From Gallionellaceae bacterium (GTDB taxonomy: Bacteria; Pseudomonadota; Gammaproteobacteria; Burkholderiales; Gallionellaceae): a stretch of 61,763 nt of DNA. A program made the translations under genes and the position numbers. This document shows, piece after piece, positions 59,908 to 61,763 of this stretch. Under the pieces are notes generated by a model that was given only the letters and a program-made list of their open reading frames with translations, did no database searches and was not told the DNA's origin. Within the stretch, counting starts at the first letter, position 1. The number at the start of each line of letters is the position of its first letter. The stretch is from positions 23,294 to 85,056 of the forward strand of contig DMCN01000066.1 in assembly GCA_003445795.1 (NCBI GenBank), given 5' to 3'.

Positions 59908-61479
59908 ATGATCACCGAACAAATCGTGGACCTGTCACGGCTGCAATTCGCCGCCACGGCCTTCTATCACTTCCTGTTCGTGCCCCTGACGCTGGGCCTT
60001 TCATTCCTGCTGGCCATCATGGAGACCGTGTATGTGATGACCGGCAAAGAGATCTACCGCGACATGACCAAGTTCTGGGGCAAGCTGTTCGGCATCAACT
60101 TCGCCCTCGGCGTCACCACCGGCATCACCATGGAATTCCAGTTCGGCACCAACTGGGCCTACTACTCGCACTACGTCGGCGACGTGTTCGGCGCGCCGCT
60201 GGCCATTGAGGGCCTGATGGCGTTCTTCCTCGAATCCACCTTCATCGGCCTGTTCTTCTTCGGCTGGGACAAACTGTCCAAGCGCAGGCATCTGCTGATC
60301 ACCTACCTCACCGCCATCGGTTCCAACCTGTCAGCGGTATGGATCCTCATCGCCAACGGCTGGATGCAGAATCCGGTCGGTTCCGAATTCAGCTGGGTGA
60401 CCATGCGCATGGAAATGACCTCGTTCTGGGACTTGGTGTTCAATCCGGCAGCGCAGGCCAAGTTCGTGCACACCGTCTCCGCCGGTTACGTCACCGGCTC
60501 CATGTTCGTGCTCGGCATCAGCTCCTGGTACCTGCTCAAGGGTCGCGACATCGAGTTCGCCAAACGTTCCTTCCGCATCGCCGCTGCCTTCGGCTTCGCC
60601 TCGGCCTTGTCGGTGATCGTACTGGGAGACGAATCCGGCTACGCCGTGACCGAGCACCAGCAGACCAAACTCGCCGCCATGGAAGGCATGTGGAAGACCG
60701 AGGAAGCCCCGGCGCCCTTCACCCTGTTTGCCATTCCGGACGACGAAAAACGCGAGAACACAGCCGAGATCAAGATCCCCTACGCCCTCGGCCTGATCGC
60801 CACGCGCACGGCAACCAAGGTGCTGCCGGGCATAGACGAACTTGAAGCCCAGGCCGCCGAGCGCATCGCCAGCGGCATCATCGCGGTCAAGGCGCTCGAA
60901 CAATTGCGCGCCAGAACGGCCGACGAGGAAACCAAAGCGGTCTTCGAGGCACACAAGGCCGACCTCGGCTATGGACTGCTGCTGAAGAAATACACAAGCG
61001 ACGTGTCGCAGGCGACACCGGAGATGATCGCGCTGGCGGCACGCAGCACCATCCCCAAGGTCGCCCCCATGTTCTGGACTTTTCGCATAATGGTGGCACT
61101 GGGCTTCTCCTTCGCACTGCTGTTCGCACTGTCGTTCTGGTACTCGGCCAAGAACACCTTCCACGAAAAACGCTGGCTGTTGCGCTGGGCCTTGTGGTCC
61201 ATTCCGTTGCCGTGGATCGCCTCTGAGATGGGCTGGTTCGTGGCGGAATACGGTCGCCAGCCGTGGACCATCTTCGGCATTCTGCCCACGCACTTGTCCA
61301 CCTCGACGCTGACGGCCAACAGCCTGTACGGCTCCATCGCCGGTTTCCTGTTCTTCTATACCGGGCTGCTGATCGTGGAGATGTACCTGATGTTCAAGTA
61401 CGCGCGCCTGGGACCGGCCAGCCTCGGCACCGGCCGTTATAACGGCGAAACCGCGCCCGCCCTGAAACCCGCACATTGA
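59908..61479 (+). CDS. cydA: Cytochrome bd oxidase subunit I
   Basis: CydA carries the haem groups of the bd quinol oxidase. The 523-aa protein has the N-terminal [20 protein letters not shown] with the haem ligand His (H21), [20 protein letters not shown], and [14 protein letters not shown] near residue 449. It reduces oxygen at very low concentration without pumping protons. CAGGAG before the ATG supports the start. Confidence 0.96.
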   Translation: MITEQIVDLSRLQFAATAFYHFLFVPLTLGLSFLLAIMETVYVMTGKEIYRDMTKFWGKLFGINFALGVTTGITMEFQFGTNWAYYSHYVGDVFGAPLAIEGLMAFFLESTFIGLFFFGWDKLSKRRHLLITYLTAIGSNLSAVWILIANGWMQNPVGSEFSWVTMRMEMTSFWDLVFNPAAQAKFVHTVSAGYVTGSMFVLGISSWYLLKGRDIEFAKRSFRIAAAFGFASALSVIVLGDESGYAVTEHQQTKLAAMEGMWKTEEAPAPFTLFAIPDDEKRENTAEIKIPYALGLIATRTATKVLPGIDELEAQAAERIASGIIAVKALEQLRARTADEETKAVFEAHKADLGYGLLLKKYTSDVSQATPEMIALAARSTIPKVAPMFWTFRIMVALGFSFALLFALSFWYSAKNTFHEKRWLLRWALWSIPLPWIASEMGWFVAEYGRQPWTIFGILPTHLSTSTLTANSLYGSIAGFLFFYTGLLIVEMYLMFKYARLGPASLGTGRYNGETAPALKPAH

Positions 61480-61488
61480 GGAAAAATC

Positions 61489-61763
61489 ATGCTCGATTAT
61501 GAAACCCTGAAAATCATCTGGTGGCTGCTGGTCGGTGTGCTGCTGCTCGGCTTCGCCGTCATGGACGGCCACGACATGGGCGTCGGCACACTGCTGCCCT
61601 TCGTCGGCAAGAACGACGTGGAACGCCGCGTGGTCATCAACACCGTCGGCCCGCACTGGGACGGCAACCAGGTCTGGTTCATCACCGCGGGTGGCGCCAT
61701 ATTCGCCGCTTGGCCGCTGGTGTATGCGACAGCCTTCTCCGGCTTTTACTGGGCCATGCTGGC
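61489..61763 (+). CDS. cydB: Cytochrome bd oxidase subunit II, cut by the window end
   Basis: The first 91 residues are present ([20 protein letters not shown], then [20 protein letters not shown], then [20 protein letters not shown]), all typical of CydB. It starts 9 bp after cydA. The C-terminal part lies outside the window. Confidence 0.95.
   Translation, partial: MLDYETLKIIWWLLVGVLLLGFAVMDGHDMGVGTLLPFVGKNDVERRVVINTVGPHWDGNQVWFITAGGAIFAAWPLVYATAFSGFYWAML

Overview
The window looks like the chromosome of a microaerophilic betaproteobacterium, probably of the Gallionellaceae/Nitrosomonadales type. This is inferred from the gene set and protein character, not from a database match. It holds a complete Mu-like (transposable) prophage of 39,856 bp at 555..40410, followed by about 21 kb of host chromosome devoted largely to low-oxygen respiration.

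Prophage. Both ends can be placed from the sequence. A 6-bp direct repeat (GGGGGC) sits at 549..554 and 40411..40416. The termini are TG...CA, and the first 20 bp of each end agree at 15 of 20 positions. Short repeats containing GATAA lie inside each end and are candidate transposase sites. The layout differs from Mu because the control region is central. Repressor, operators and early genes (MuA-like DDE transposase, MuB-like ATPase, DUF3164, HU, GemA, Mor) lie at 12.4-23.9 kb. Late genes run outward from it in both directions. On the minus strand (11161 down to 686) are lysis genes, unrecognised structural proteins, terminase, portal, MuF and gpG. On the plus strand (24147 to 40299) are protease/scaffold, capsid, a lambda-type non-contractile tail and fibre genes. 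Both late units begin at the same 'terminator plus 23-bp palindromic element' module (11194..11244 and 24075..24124). This gives a simple way to co-express head genes that are split between the two arms. A lysogenic unit (repressor, PDZ-YbjQ protein, DUF2846-like lipoprotein) ends at the minus-strand terminator and probably carries host-altering cargo. The tail chaperone pair uses a -1 frameshift at GGGAAAC.

Host left flank (1..554): one small gene of unknown function inside a symmetrical inverted-repeat/hairpin cassette, then a 24-bp perfect inverted repeat. The prophage lies in repeat-rich intergenic DNA next to the 3' end of mutY.

Host right flank (40411..61763): mutY, an AsmA-family gene, a nitronate-monooxygenase-like gene and hemN run on the minus strand. 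A divergent fnr-type gene shares an FNR-like box with hemN. Two unrecognised membrane-protein genes follow. Next come ccoS-ccoI-ccoH-ccoG and ccoNOQP (cbb3 oxidase, minus strand); ccoN has a perfect FNR box and a matching -10 upstream. Then comes a PAS/sigma-54 activator gene, ATCTGCCA repeats, a consensus sigma-54 promoter, and an operon of a NifX-like protein, CydP, CydA and CydB (cut by the window end). Together these show two high-affinity terminal oxidases, with cbb3 apparently under FNR and bd apparently under a dedicated sigma-54 enhancer-binding protein.
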